Origin: an uncultured Eubacteriales bacterium
Lineage (GTDB): Bacteria > Bacillota > Clostridia > Lachnospirales > Lachnospiraceae
Assembly (NCBI GenBank): GCA_900313765.1
Contig: OMSN01000030.1
Location: forward strand, 1 to 11,669
Direction of reading: 5' to 3'
Length of the DNA stretch: 11,669 nucleotides
How positions within the stretch are numbered: position 1 is the stretch's first letter; each line of letters starts with the position of its first letter. This document shows, piece after piece, positions 1 to 6,463 of the stretch. Position numbers and translations under genes: made by a program. The notes under the pieces were generated by a model. It did no database searches and had not been told where the DNA came from. It was given only the letters and a program-made list of their open reading frames with translations.

Positions 1-1072
1 CAAGAAGCAGGAGGCAAATGAAGTCGCCGCAACAGGGTTTGCCCTTGCGCTGATCCTCGGCGTGATCGTCGCGATTCTGGGAAATGTGTTTGCCAGACCT
101 CTGGGATATGCCCTGGGGGCAGGAGATACGACGATCCATGATACCCTGATCTATATGAGGATCATTCTGCTCGGCGCCCCGTTCATGATGGCGCAGTTTG
201 TGATCAATAACCAGCTGCGATTCCAGGGAAGCGCAGTCTACGCGATGGTCGGTCTTCTGTGCGGAGCCGCCATCAATATCGGCCTGGATCCGCTGCTGAT
301 GTTTGTGTTCCACATGGGCGTTGCCGGCGCAGCGATCGCGACTGTCTCAGGGCAGTTTATCAGTTTTGTGGTCCTGCTGATCGGAAGCGCGCAGGGTGAC
401 AACATTCACCTGAAAATATCGAATGTACGGCTGAACAGACACTATCTGAAAGAGATCATCAATGGCGGAAGTCCGGCTCTGGCCCGCCAGGGACTTGCAG
501 CGATCGCGACACTGCTGCTGAACCAGACAGCAGGACAGATGGGCGGCGACGCCGCGATCGCAGGGATGTCTGTTGTGACCCGTGTCCTGATGCTGCTGGC
601 ATCCGCACTGATCGGATTCGGCCAGGGCTATCAGCCGGTGTGCGGATTCAACTACGGGGCAGGTCTGTATGGCCGGGTGAAGGAAGGGTATTTCTTCTGT
701 GTAAAGTACGGGACCATCATCCTGACAGCAGCCTCTGCACTGTGTCTGGCATTCGCACCACAGATCATCAGCTTCTTCCGGGATGACCCGGAAGTCATCG
801 CAGTCGGGACGGTTGCACTGAGAGCGCAGGCAATCTCGCTGCCGCTGATGGCGACGATCGTCATAACCAACATGATGCTGCAGTCGACCGGGAAAGGCGT
901 GAAGGCATCCATTGCCTCCTCTGCAAGGAATGGAATCTTCTTCATCCCCATGATCCTGATCCTGCCCAGACTGTTTGGCCTGTTCGGCGTTGAGATCTCA
1001 CAGGCATGCGCAGATGTTCTCTCCTTCCTGCTGGCCATTCCCTTCGCTGCATCCGAACTGAAGAAGATGTAA
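1..1072 (+). CDS. MATE family efflux transporter, C-terminal part (5' end outside window)
   Basis: The reading frame is open from base 2 and continues to the TAA at 1070-1072, giving 356 residues. Full-length MATE proteins have about 450, so roughly the first 100 residues (the first two to three helices) lie upstream. The first visible residues (KKQEANEVAATGF) match the loop that commonly precedes helix 3 or 4 in the family. The GTG at 62 is internal, not a start. The rest is a run of hydrophobic helices separated by short loops. FGQGYQPVCGFNYGAG is the typical MATE motif at the start of the second six-helix bundle, preceded by the usual LNQTAGQMGGDAAIAGMSVV segment. These proteins export cationic drugs or metabolites through the plasma membrane using a Na+ or H+ gradient. 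The substrate cannot be told from sequence. A strong terminator follows 9 bases after the stop, so this gene ends its transcription unit. Confidence 0.93.
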   Translation, partial: KKQEANEVAATGFALALILGVIVAILGNVFARPLGYALGAGDTTIHDTLIYMRIILLGAPFMMAQFVINNQLRFQGSAVYAMVGLLCGAAINIGLDPLLMFVFHMGVAGAAIATVSGQFISFVVLLIGSAQGDNIHLKISNVRLNRHYLKEIINGGSPALARQGLAAIATLLLNQTAGQMGGDAAIAGMSVVTRVLMLLASALIGFGQGYQPVCGFNYGAGLYGRVKEGYFFCVKYGTIILTAASALCLAFAPQIISFFRDDPEVIAVGTVALRAQAISLPLMATIVITNMMLQSTGKGVKASIASSARNGIFFIPMILILPRLFGLFGVEISQACADVLSFLLAIPFAASELKKM

Positions 1073-1081
1073 ATAACGTAA

Positions 1082-1136
1082 ACAAGCGCCTCCACTTGCG
1101 CAAAACTGCACAAGTGATGGCGCTTGTACTTTTTTT
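1082..1136 (+). terminator. Intrinsic terminator of the MATE gene
   Basis: ACAAGCGCC (1082-1090) pairs perfectly with GGCGCTTGT (1119-1127). After a 2x2 internal loop, CACTTG (1093-1098) pairs with CAAGTG (1111-1116). Seven T residues follow at 1130-1136. The hairpin begins 9 bases after the MATE stop and has a T-run on the + strand only. Confidence 0.9.
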
Positions 1137-1151
1137 CGTGGATTTTTCTAT

Positions 1152-1224
1152 CCTTCTCCGTATATCTAATCAGGTTAAGAAATTACATAAAAATGAAGAT
1201 ATAGATAAAAAAATACGGAAGGGG
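1152..1224 (+). promoter_or_regulatory. Possible hairpin covering the micro-ORF ribosome binding site
   Basis: CCGTAT (1158-1163) is complementary to ATACGG (1213-1218), and the preceding CCTTCT can extend the pairing, with a bulge, over AAGGG (1219-1223). That is the Shine-Dalgarno sequence of the ORF at 1234. A competing inner stem is TATATCT (1161-1167) with AGATATA (1197-1203). The region is clearly richer in A and T than its neighbours, and no convincing sigma-A promoter was seen upstream. Whether the structure forms or matters is inference from base pairing alone. Confidence 0.3.
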
Positions 1225-1233
1225 AAAAATACA

Positions 1234-1284
1234 ATGATCAAAGCAATGAAAAAAACTATTATCCGCATCTGGTTCAGGATGTAA
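1234..1284 (+). CDS. Possible micro-ORF, 16-residue cationic peptide
   Basis: ATG to TAA encodes MIKAMKKTIIRIWFRM. An AAGGGG ribosome binding site at 1219-1224 lies 9 bases before the ATG, which is the main reason to list it. The peptide carries five basic and no acidic residues, with a hydrophobic centre (TIIRIWF), so it could be amphipathic. It sits alone in an AT-rich gap between the MATE terminator (1082-1136) and two later hairpins (1352-1381 and 1410-1432). The ribosome binding site can pair with upstream sequence. I recognise no family and assign no function. It may be a regulated micropeptide, a leader peptide, or a chance ORF. AT-rich DNA readily gives short ORFs, so confidence is low. 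Confidence 0.25.
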   Translation: MIKAMKKTIIRIWFRM

Positions 1285-1342
1285 TCACAGTCTCCAGATA
1301 CCAGACAGGGTATGAAGACAGCTATATAAATATATAAAATGG

Positions 1343-1381
1343 AAAAACAGGGGGCTGTCGCAGAAGATGCTGCGGCAGCCC
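1343..1381 (-). terminator. Terminator of the nucleoside-transporter operon (also a strong hairpin on + strand)
   Basis: GGGCTGTCGCAG (1352-1363) pairs with CTGCGGCAGCCC (1370-1381) over 12 pairs, one of them G-U, with a 6-base loop. Read on the minus strand the stem is followed by CCTG and then five T (complement of 1347-1343), 68 bases past the binding-protein stop. On the + strand the tail (TCGTTTCATGTTTT) is weaker, but the hairpin may still stop + transcripts. Confidence 0.7.
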
Positions 1382-1409
1382 TCGTTTCATGTTTTGGTCA
1401 GATTGTGCG

Positions 1410-1434
1410 ACCGGCAGGCTCTGCCGGTTTTTCT
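1410..1434 (+). terminator. Hairpin with T-run, + strand terminator facing the binding-protein gene
   Basis: ACCGGCAG (1410-1417), loop GCT, then CTGCCGGT (1421-1428) followed by TTTT and CT. The T-run is on the + strand only, so it would stop transcription coming from the micro-ORF side before it runs antisense into the convergent transporter operon. Transcripts on the minus strand cross the same stem without a T-run. Confidence 0.5.
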
Positions 1435-1448
1435 ATTGCTCTGCTGAC

Positions 1449-2483
1449 TTACTCAGCTTCGGTCTCAGCTGCGCCGCCCATGAAGGTGCCGTCGACCATC
1501 TGCTGGATGTAGTCCGCATATGCCGTCTGAACATCTTCCGGAACAACATCGGTGTTCAGCTGGCCTGCGCTGAGAACGCCGTTCTGCAGAGTGCCATACA
1601 GAGTCTCGCCGCCGAAGGAATCATTTTCTACAGCTTCCATGCTCAGCTTGATCAGCATGGAGTTGTCGGTAACCTGGCTGCCGATGACACATTCATTCTG
1701 GCCGAGCAGATCAGCCGGCTGCGCGATGTCATATACCGTGATTGCGCCGTTTGCTTCATTTGCCTCGTCAATTGCCTGACGTGCACCGGAGTCAACTGCG
1801 GATGCATCGCCGAAGAATACGTCTGCTCCCTGATCCATCATGGCTTTTGCGAACTCAAGGCCCTTGTCGGATGCGGAGAAGTCACCGGAGTAGACCGGAT
1901 CCAGGACAGAGATGGTCTTGCCGTGTTCTTCTGCTACGAAAGCAGCAGCTTCGCTGTAGCCTGCATATTTGGCACGAGTGGTATCCAGCTCCATGCCGCC
2001 GATGAACGCGATGGTTCCGGACTCGGACATCAGGCCTGCAAGAGCGCCTGCGATCCAGCCGATCTGCGTTGCGTTCGGAAGAAGAGAGGATACATTGCCG
2101 TTTACAGCTTTCTCCGGAGTGTCAGGGCCGCCGTTCAGCAGAGCGAAAGCGATGTCCGGATACTCTTCAGCAGCCTGAAGGACTGCGTCGGTGTACTGGT
2201 TGCCCGGAGCATAGATCATATCCACATCCAGATCGCAGTAGGATACGATGGTGTCATAGTACGCGGACTGCGCGATGCTGTCAGAGTACATGGTCTCCCA
2301 TCCGGCCAGCTCGGCTGCGTCGATCATGGCATTGTAGCAGGCCATGCCCCAGCCGCCGTCGGAGATGCTGGAGTCGCAGATCATAGCAATCGTGCGGGTG
2401 TCGTCAGCATGTGCTGTGAAGGTCGGAACCATGGAAGCGACCATAGCTCCAGTGATAACCATAGCGATGAGTTTTCTGTTCAT
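1449..2483 (-). CDS. BMP-family ABC transporter substrate-binding protein (nucleoside uptake)
   Basis: This encodes 344 residues. The start is the ATG at 2483, where AAAGGAGGT sits at optimal spacing; an upstream in-frame start at 2522 lacks such a site. The protein has a signal peptide (MNRK, then a hydrophobic stretch to about residue 22) with a signal-peptidase-I-like site AHA|DD after residue 26. The body is BMP/Med-like: MICDSSISDGGWG (34-46) is the N-terminal ligand-lobe motif, followed by APGNQYTDAV (92-101), LLPNATQIGWIAG (134-146) and DTTRAKYAGY (167-176). BMP proteins such as PnrA and NupN bind purine nucleosides and deliver them to the membrane permeases. That role fits here because the ATPase and both permeases lie directly upstream on the same strand. 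Two oddities: there is no lipobox cysteine, although Gram-positive BMP proteins are normally lipoproteins, and the gene is last in the operon with its own promoter. The exact ligand is inferred. Confidence 0.9.
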   Translation of the reverse strand: MNRKLIAMVITGAMVASMVPTFTAHADDTRTIAMICDSSISDGGWGMACYNAMIDAAELAGWETMYSDSIAQSAYYDTIVSYCDLDVDMIYAPGNQYTDAVLQAAEEYPDIAFALLNGGPDTPEKAVNGNVSSLLPNATQIGWIAGALAGLMSESGTIAFIGGMELDTTRAKYAGYSEAAAFVAEEHGKTISVLDPVYSGDFSASDKGLEFAKAMMDQGADVFFGDASAVDSGARQAIDEANEANGAITVYDIAQPADLLGQNECVIGSQVTDNSMLIKLSMEAVENDSFGGETLYGTLQNGVLSAGQLNTDVVPEDVQTAYADYIQQMVDGTFMGGAAETEAE

Positions 2484-2539
2484 GTGTACCTCCTTTGGTG
2501 AATGCCTTCTGCGTGTTTCCAATAGTTACATATAGAATT

Positions 2540-2568
2540 ATTATATAAGTATCGCATCCGCTTCACAA
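2540..2568 (-). promoter_or_regulatory. Promoter of the substrate-binding protein gene
   Basis: On the minus strand TTGTGA (2568-2563), a 17-base spacer and a perfect TATAAT (2545-2540) lie about 57 bases before the ATG at 2483. It sits in the 135-base gap after the permease gene, which otherwise holds two short hairpins (2579-2592 and 2596-2611) without T-runs. Transcription from the operon promoter should therefore also continue through. Confidence 0.7.
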
Positions 2569-2618
2569 TGCTTCATGGCTCTTTGCGAAGAGGCTTGCAT
2601 ACATATATGCAGCGTCCG

Positions 2619-3548
2619 TCAGCGCTCTTCCTTGCGGTATGGCTGCCCGCTGCTCTTGGGGCCGGCCTTCTTCGCGCCGATGATAGCCAGGACCACGATG
2701 GTAGCCACGTAAGGGATCATCTGGAAGAACTGGTAGGGCAGGGTGTTGTTGACCAGCTGCAGACGGATCTGCAGAGCGTCACAGAATCCGAAGAACAGGC
2801 AGGCAATCAGTACGCCGCCGGAACTCCAGCGCCCGAAGATGACAGCTGCCAGCGCGATGAATCCGCGGCCTGCCACATTTCCGTCCACATATGTCTTGGA
2901 GTAGCAGGTGGTCAGGTAAGCGCCGCCGATACCGGCAAGTGCGCCGCAGATCACGCAGGACAGATACTTGATGCCGATGACATTGATGCCGAGTGTAGCG
3001 GCTGCCTTCGGATATTCACCCACTGCTTTGTAATTCAGACCCGATTTGGTGCGGGTGAAGTAGATGGCGGTCAATATGATGAGCACATAGGCCAGGTACA
3101 CCATCGGGGTCTGGTCCAGGAACAGATTCACCAGGAAGTTGTTGCTCTTGATGCCCAGCATATTTTTCAGGGTGCCCATCAGGCCGGCCTGCACCAGTTC
3201 ACTGCCGGATCCGAAGTAGACTCTGTAAATGAACGCTGCCAGCGCCGGAGCGAAGATGTTGATGGCCATGCCATATACAATCTGCTCTGCGCACAGGCTG
3301 ATCGTTGCGTAGGCAAAGATCATATTGACCAGTATGCCTGCAAGAGCACCGGCCAGTACGCCAAGCAGCGGGTTGCCGGTGATCAGACTGATCAGGAAGC
3401 CGGTGAGGGACCCGATCGCAGCGATTCCTTCAATACCGATGTTGACCAGTCCCGCACGCTGCGAGTACAGCTCCGCCAGGGAGAGGAAGATCAGCGGGGA
3501 GGCCATTCTGACACTTGCCAGAATCAGATTTGCTATAAATGATCCCAT
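2619..3548 (-). CDS. ABC transporter permease (NupQ-like), second membrane subunit
   Basis: This encodes 309 residues. Two starts are possible: a GTG at 3554 overlapping the upstream stop, and the ATG at 3548 (MGSFIANLI). The GGAGG lies only 1 base from the GTG but 7 from the ATG, so the ATG is chosen. It begins 2 bases after the upstream permease stop, so the two are translationally coupled. The protein is almost wholly hydrophobic, with eight or more likely helices, and belongs to the BPD_transp_2 group. GLVNIGIEG (about 33-41) and GRGFIALAAVIFGRW are family signature loops, the second probably contacting the ATPase. A short basic tail (KKAGPKSSGQPYRKEER) lies at the C-terminus. With the neighbouring permease it forms the translocation path of the nucleoside importer in the plasma membrane. 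Confidence 0.93.
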   Translation of the reverse strand: MGSFIANLILASVRMASPLIFLSLAELYSQRAGLVNIGIEGIAAIGSLTGFLISLITGNPLLGVLAGALAGILVNMIFAYATISLCAEQIVYGMAINIFAPALAAFIYRVYFGSGSELVQAGLMGTLKNMLGIKSNNFLVNLFLDQTPMVYLAYVLIILTAIYFTRTKSGLNYKAVGEYPKAAATLGINVIGIKYLSCVICGALAGIGGAYLTTCYSKTYVDGNVAGRGFIALAAVIFGRWSSGGVLIACLFFGFCDALQIRLQLVNNTLPYQFFQMIPYVATIVVLAIIGAKKAGPKSSGQPYRKEER

Positions 3549-3550
3549 AT

Positions 3551-4600
3551 TCACGCCTCCAATCTAGCTTTACGTGCGAACCGGCTCTTGAATTCCGGAA
3601 GTTTCACCATGGCCATACCTGCGACGGTGAAAACGATCACGAGTGCCTGGATGATATCTGACACGCTGGTCGGAACTCCGGTTGCGGTCTGCATGGTCGT
3701 GGATCCGACACGCAGAGCTGCGAAGAAGATCGCGACCAGGATGCCCGCCAGCGGGTGAAGGCTTGCGATCAGTGCCATGGCAACGCCGTCAAATCCGTAG
3801 CCGGCACCGAAACCGTTGATCAGACGAAGCTGTGTACCGAGAAGTTCCAGCGCGCCGCCCAGTCCGGCGATCGCTCCGGAAACGACAAAACTCATGAGAA
3901 GATACCGCCTGACATTGAACCCATTGACTCTGGCCGCTGTCATATTCAGTCCTACCGCCCGCAGCTGGAAGCCGGAGGAAGTGTAGAACAGGAAATAGAA
4001 GATGATAATTCCGACCAGGATGGCAATGGGAAATGCGATGGTGGCTCTCAGTCCCAGGAAGGACGGAAGCTGGGTCTCATCCGGAACGGCTACCGTCTGC
4101 GGAACGCTTCCGTCACGCAGCCAGTTCGTATAGACCACGCCCATCAGCAGGGTCGCAACGTAGTTCAGCATGATCGTGATGATCATCTCATTCTGCCCGC
4201 GGTAGACCTTCAGCAGTCCTGCGAGCATCGCCCACAGACCGCCTCCGACAGCGCCTGCGGCTGCGCACAGGATGATCGCCGGGACCCCGGTCAGGGGACT
4301 CTTGGTGGCGATGTAGCAGGCCAGGATCGATCCGATGATGAACTGGCCTTCACCGCCCAGGTTGAATACGCCGCAGCGGTATGCGAAGCAGGCGCACAAT
4401 GTAGTAAAGATCAGTGGTGTGGAACGGGAAAAGGTAGTTCCCAGATTCCGCACATTTCCGAAAGCACCCTTCCACAGATAGCGCATGGCATCTGCCGGGC
4501 TCGCTCCGAGGGCAGCGATGATGATGCAGCCGATCAGGAACGAGATAATGATAGAGAGCACAGGAACGATAATGAGTGCCCCAGAGCCTTTATTTTTCAT
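3551..4600 (-). CDS. ABC transporter permease (NupP-like), first membrane subunit
   Basis: This encodes 349 residues from the ATG at 4600 (MKNKGSGALIIV). A GAGGTG ribosome binding site lies inside the last codons of the ATPase gene, 13 bases separating that stop from this start. A longer in-frame version from 4648 would overlap the ATPase gene and adds a non-conserved, tryptophan-containing extension, so it is not preferred. The family is BPD_transp_2. Typical motifs are FNLGGEGQFIIG in the N-terminal third, RGQNEMIITIMLNYVA in the middle and GFDGVAMALI near the C-terminus, which together are characteristic of BMP-type nucleoside importers (NupP/NupB). It has about nine to ten hydrophobic helices. 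A loop of roughly 25 polar residues (DGSVPQTVAVPDETQ) is probably extracellular. It partners with the permease encoded just downstream. Confidence 0.94.
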   Translation of the reverse strand: MKNKGSGALIIVPVLSIIISFLIGCIIIAALGASPADAMRYLWKGAFGNVRNLGTTFSRSTPLIFTTLCACFAYRCGVFNLGGEGQFIIGSILACYIATKSPLTGVPAIILCAAAGAVGGGLWAMLAGLLKVYRGQNEMIITIMLNYVATLLMGVVYTNWLRDGSVPQTVAVPDETQLPSFLGLRATIAFPIAILVGIIIFYFLFYTSSGFQLRAVGLNMTAARVNGFNVRRYLLMSFVVSGAIAGLGGALELLGTQLRLINGFGAGYGFDGVAMALIASLHPLAGILVAIFFAALRVGSTTMQTATGVPTSVSDIIQALVIVFTVAGMAMVKLPEFKSRFARKARLEA

Positions 4601-4613
4601 TCTTCGCGCCACC

Positions 4614-6140
4614 TCACTTTCCTGCCATTGCCAGAGAGATCTCTTCAATCGGCGGGTTCTTGCCCGGATACTCGCCCATGATCTGTCCCTCGAACATGAC
4701 CAGAATGCGGTCAGAGACTTCCAGGATCTCGTCGAAGTCTGCCGATATCAACAGGATACCGCAGCCCTTGTCCCTCTGGGTGATCACGGTGTCATGGATG
4801 AAACGGGTAGCGCCGATATCCAGACCTCTGGTGGGATGCACCGCAACCAGAAGATCCGGCGCAGCCTCCAGCTCCCGTGCCAGGATGACCTTCTGCTGGT
4901 TTCCGCCGGAGAGATTCCTGGCTTCCTGATCCACCGAAGAGCAGCGGATGTCATACACTTTCTGCATGTCCAGAGCATATTCGCGGATCGCCTTTTTTTT
5001 GAGGTGAAGCCCGTTTGCGTCGGAGAATCTCCTGTCTCTGGTAGTCTTCAGGACCAGGTTATCCGCAACCGACATATTTCCCACCAGACCGGACTTGTTG
5101 CGGTCTTCGGGAATATGGGCGACGTTGTTCTGAATAAATCCGTTCGGATCAAAGCGGGCCACTTTGGAACCCATCAGGTCCATCGAGCCTTCTTCGGGGG
5201 CGATATTTCCGGTCAGCAGCATGGCAAGCTGGCTCTGTCCGTTTCCATCGACCCCTGCGATTCCGACGACCTCGCCGCGCCGCACCTGAAGCGAGACATC
5301 GTTCAGGCCATTGTGCTTGGAACTCTTGTGATAACTGACATGATCAAGGACAGCGACCGGATCTTTATCCGACTCGACCTTGTCATACTGGGAGGGCTTC
5401 AGCTCGCGGCCGATCATCTTGTTCGCCAGCTCTTCACCGGTAACATCCCCGATATTGACGGTCTCTACCGTCCGGCCTGCGCGCAGGATCGTGACACGGT
5501 CCGAGATACGCAGCACTTCGCGCATTTTATGACTGATGAAGATAACACTCTTGCCTTCACCCGTCAGTTTCCGCATGATCTCGAACAGACCTTCCGCTTC
5601 TGTATCGGTCAGGGCGGCGGTAGGCTCATCCAGGACCAGGATGTCACACCCGCGGTACAGGGCTTTCAGGATCTCGACCCTCTGCTGCGCGCCGACCGCC
5701 AGTTCTGTGATGGGCTGATCCAGGTCAGCGTCCAGACCGTACTTCTGAGAGAGCTCCAGAATCTCTTTCTTACGGGCATTCTGGTCGATGAAGATTCCTT
5801 TGGAGCGTGTATCTCCGAGGATAATGTTCTCAAATACCGTCATTGCTTCAACGAGCATGAAGTGCTGATGGACCATTCCGATCCCGCATTTTACTGCATG
5901 GGACGGAGATTCGATCTTCACCTTCTGCCCGCGGACGTAGATGTCTCCTTCTGTCGGCTGGTACAGTCCGAAGAGCACGTTCATCAGAGTACTCTTGCCG
6001 GCACCATTCTCACCCAGAAGGGTATGGACCTCGCCTGCGCGCACATCGAAGTTGACATCGCGGTTTGCATAGACAGAGCCAAACTGCTTTGTGATATGCT
6101 CCATCCGGAGAACCTCTTTTGCGGCTGTCTCAACGGCCAT
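4614..6140 (-). CDS. ABC transporter ATP-binding protein with two tandem cassettes (NupO-like)
   Basis: This encodes 508 residues and is the first gene of the operon. The ATG at 6140 has AAGGCGGTGA 6 bases before it, one mismatch from the consensus site. Cassette 1 (about 10-245) has Walker A GENGAGKST (43-51), Q-loop Gln92, a signature LAVGAQQ (147-153, where LSVGxQQ is usual), Walker B ILVLDEPTA (D171, E172) and H-loop His204. Cassette 2 (about 260-508) has a degenerate Walker A GVDGNGQSQ (296-304), signature LSGGNQQK (410-417) and a Walker B-like region ending PTRGLD, and it lacks the H-loop histidine (ISADFDE). This asymmetry is normal for the RbsA/NupO/YufO family, in which one half is catalytically weak. 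It powers import through the two permeases from the cytoplasmic face. Family assignment is firm; nucleosides rather than sugars are inferred from the BMP-type partner. Confidence 0.94.
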   Translation of the reverse strand: MAVETAAKEVLRMEHITKQFGSVYANRDVNFDVRAGEVHTLLGENGAGKSTLMNVLFGLYQPTEGDIYVRGQKVKIESPSHAVKCGIGMVHQHFMLVEAMTVFENIILGDTRSKGIFIDQNARKKEILELSQKYGLDADLDQPITELAVGAQQRVEILKALYRGCDILVLDEPTAALTDTEAEGLFEIMRKLTGEGKSVIFISHKMREVLRISDRVTILRAGRTVETVNIGDVTGEELANKMIGRELKPSQYDKVESDKDPVAVLDHVSYHKSSKHNGLNDVSLQVRRGEVVGIAGVDGNGQSQLAMLLTGNIAPEEGSMDLMGSKVARFDPNGFIQNNVAHIPEDRNKSGLVGNMSVADNLVLKTTRDRRFSDANGLHLKKKAIREYALDMQKVYDIRCSSVDQEARNLSGGNQQKVILARELEAAPDLLVAVHPTRGLDIGATRFIHDTVITQRDKGCGILLISADFDEILEVSDRILVMFEGQIMGEYPGKNPPIEEISLAMAGK

Positions 6141-6163
6141 GGTGTCTCACCGCCTTTCTGTAG

Positions 6164-6205
6164 AAAAAAGAAGCAGCGAAATAATCGTATAAATGTCGTT
6201 GCTTC
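6164..6205 (-). terminator. Terminator-like hairpin in the leader of the nucleoside operon (candidate attenuator)
   Basis: On the minus strand GAAGCAACGA (6205-6196) pairs with TCGCTGCTTC (6179-6170), nine of ten positions with one A-C mismatch and a 16-base loop. Six T follow directly (6169-6164). It lies between the promoter at 6286-6314 and the ATPase start at 6140, and the T-run exists only in this direction. The upstream leader is about 75 bases. The stem is of moderate strength. It could be an attenuator, a leaky terminator or a chance hairpin. Confidence 0.5.
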
Positions 6206-6285
6206 TCCCTTTCCCTGTATGAAACTGTGCAAGATGTCTGTATTGTATATTCAATGCCTGATAAAAATGGCAAAGATGCACTAAT

Positions 6286-6314
6286 ATTATACGAATGGCC
6301 ATATGTAAAGTCAA
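6286..6314 (-). promoter_or_regulatory. Sigma-A promoter of the nucleoside-transporter operon
   Basis: On the minus strand TTGACT (6314-6309), a 17-base spacer and a perfect TATAAT (6291-6286). Transcription would begin near 6279, leaving an untranslated leader of about 140 bases before the ATPase gene. This is the best promoter match in the window. Confidence 0.88.
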
Positions 6315-6360
6315 TGCGAAGGAGGAGGACCGACGATAGAATTCAGCATGGGATGATGCA

Positions 6361-6385
6361 GTGCCTGACAGGAGCGTGCAGGCAC
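6361..6385. other. Inverted repeat between divergent promoters
   Basis: GTGCCTG (6361-6367) and CAGGCAC (6379-6385) are perfect inverted repeats around an 11-base loop. They lie just upstream of the -35 of the following + strand gene and about 47 bases behind the nucleoside-operon -35. There is no T-run, so an operator is as likely as a hairpin. An isolated GAAGGAGGAGGA (6318-6329) nearby resembles a ribosome binding site but has no ORF behind it. Confidence 0.35.
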
Positions 6386-6390
6386 ATCAA

Positions 6391-6419
6391 TTGACAACTG
6401 AGGTTTCACAGGATACTCT
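6391..6419 (+). promoter_or_regulatory. Probable promoter of the small membrane protein gene
   Basis: A perfect TTGACA (6391-6396) is followed by a 17-base spacer and a poor -10 (TACTCT, 6414-6419). The coding start at 6464 lies 45 bases further on. The weak -10 keeps confidence moderate. Confidence 0.45.
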
Positions 6420-6463
6420 GATATCATCTTGGCATAATGAAAAGCATAAGACAGGAGGCTGCC

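Noticed and set aside
1006..1284. A 92-codon + frame overlapping the end of the MATE gene
   Set aside because: It runs through the MATE coding end and its terminator hairpin without a usable start. Only the last 17 codons, which have their own ribosome binding site, deserve listing.
1298..1309. The 12-mer ATACCAGACAGG repeated at 11463-11474
   Set aside because: The second copy is part of a ribosome binding site region; a single pair of 12-mers with no other shared context is likely chance.
2579..2611. Two short hairpins after the permease gene as an operon terminator
   Set aside because: Stems of only 5 and 6 pairs with no T-run in the minus direction.
5984..6232. Minus-strand ORF starting with TTG in the leader, as a leader peptide
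   Set aside because: It has a poor start and runs far into the ATPase gene in another frame; it looks like a shadow of that gene.
6206..6280. Purine riboswitch in the nucleoside-operon leader
   Set aside because: The expected context (nucleoside uptake, terminator) is right, but I could not find the three-way-junction core sequences or the two 7-base loops of the purine aptamer.
4485..6284. A 599-codon open frame on the + strand opposite the ATPase gene, and similar long ones at 1389-2501, 2568-3542 and 3755-4681
   Set aside because: They lie antisense to genes with full, motif-rich ABC transporter proteins. Their translations are low in hydrophobic order, rich in His, Gln and Cys, and show no family motif. 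GC-rich codon use readily leaves antisense frames open.
6318..6329. Ribosome binding site-like GAAGGAGGAGGA upstream of the small membrane protein gene
   Set aside because: No start codon with an open frame follows at a usable distance; the next ATG stops after two codons.
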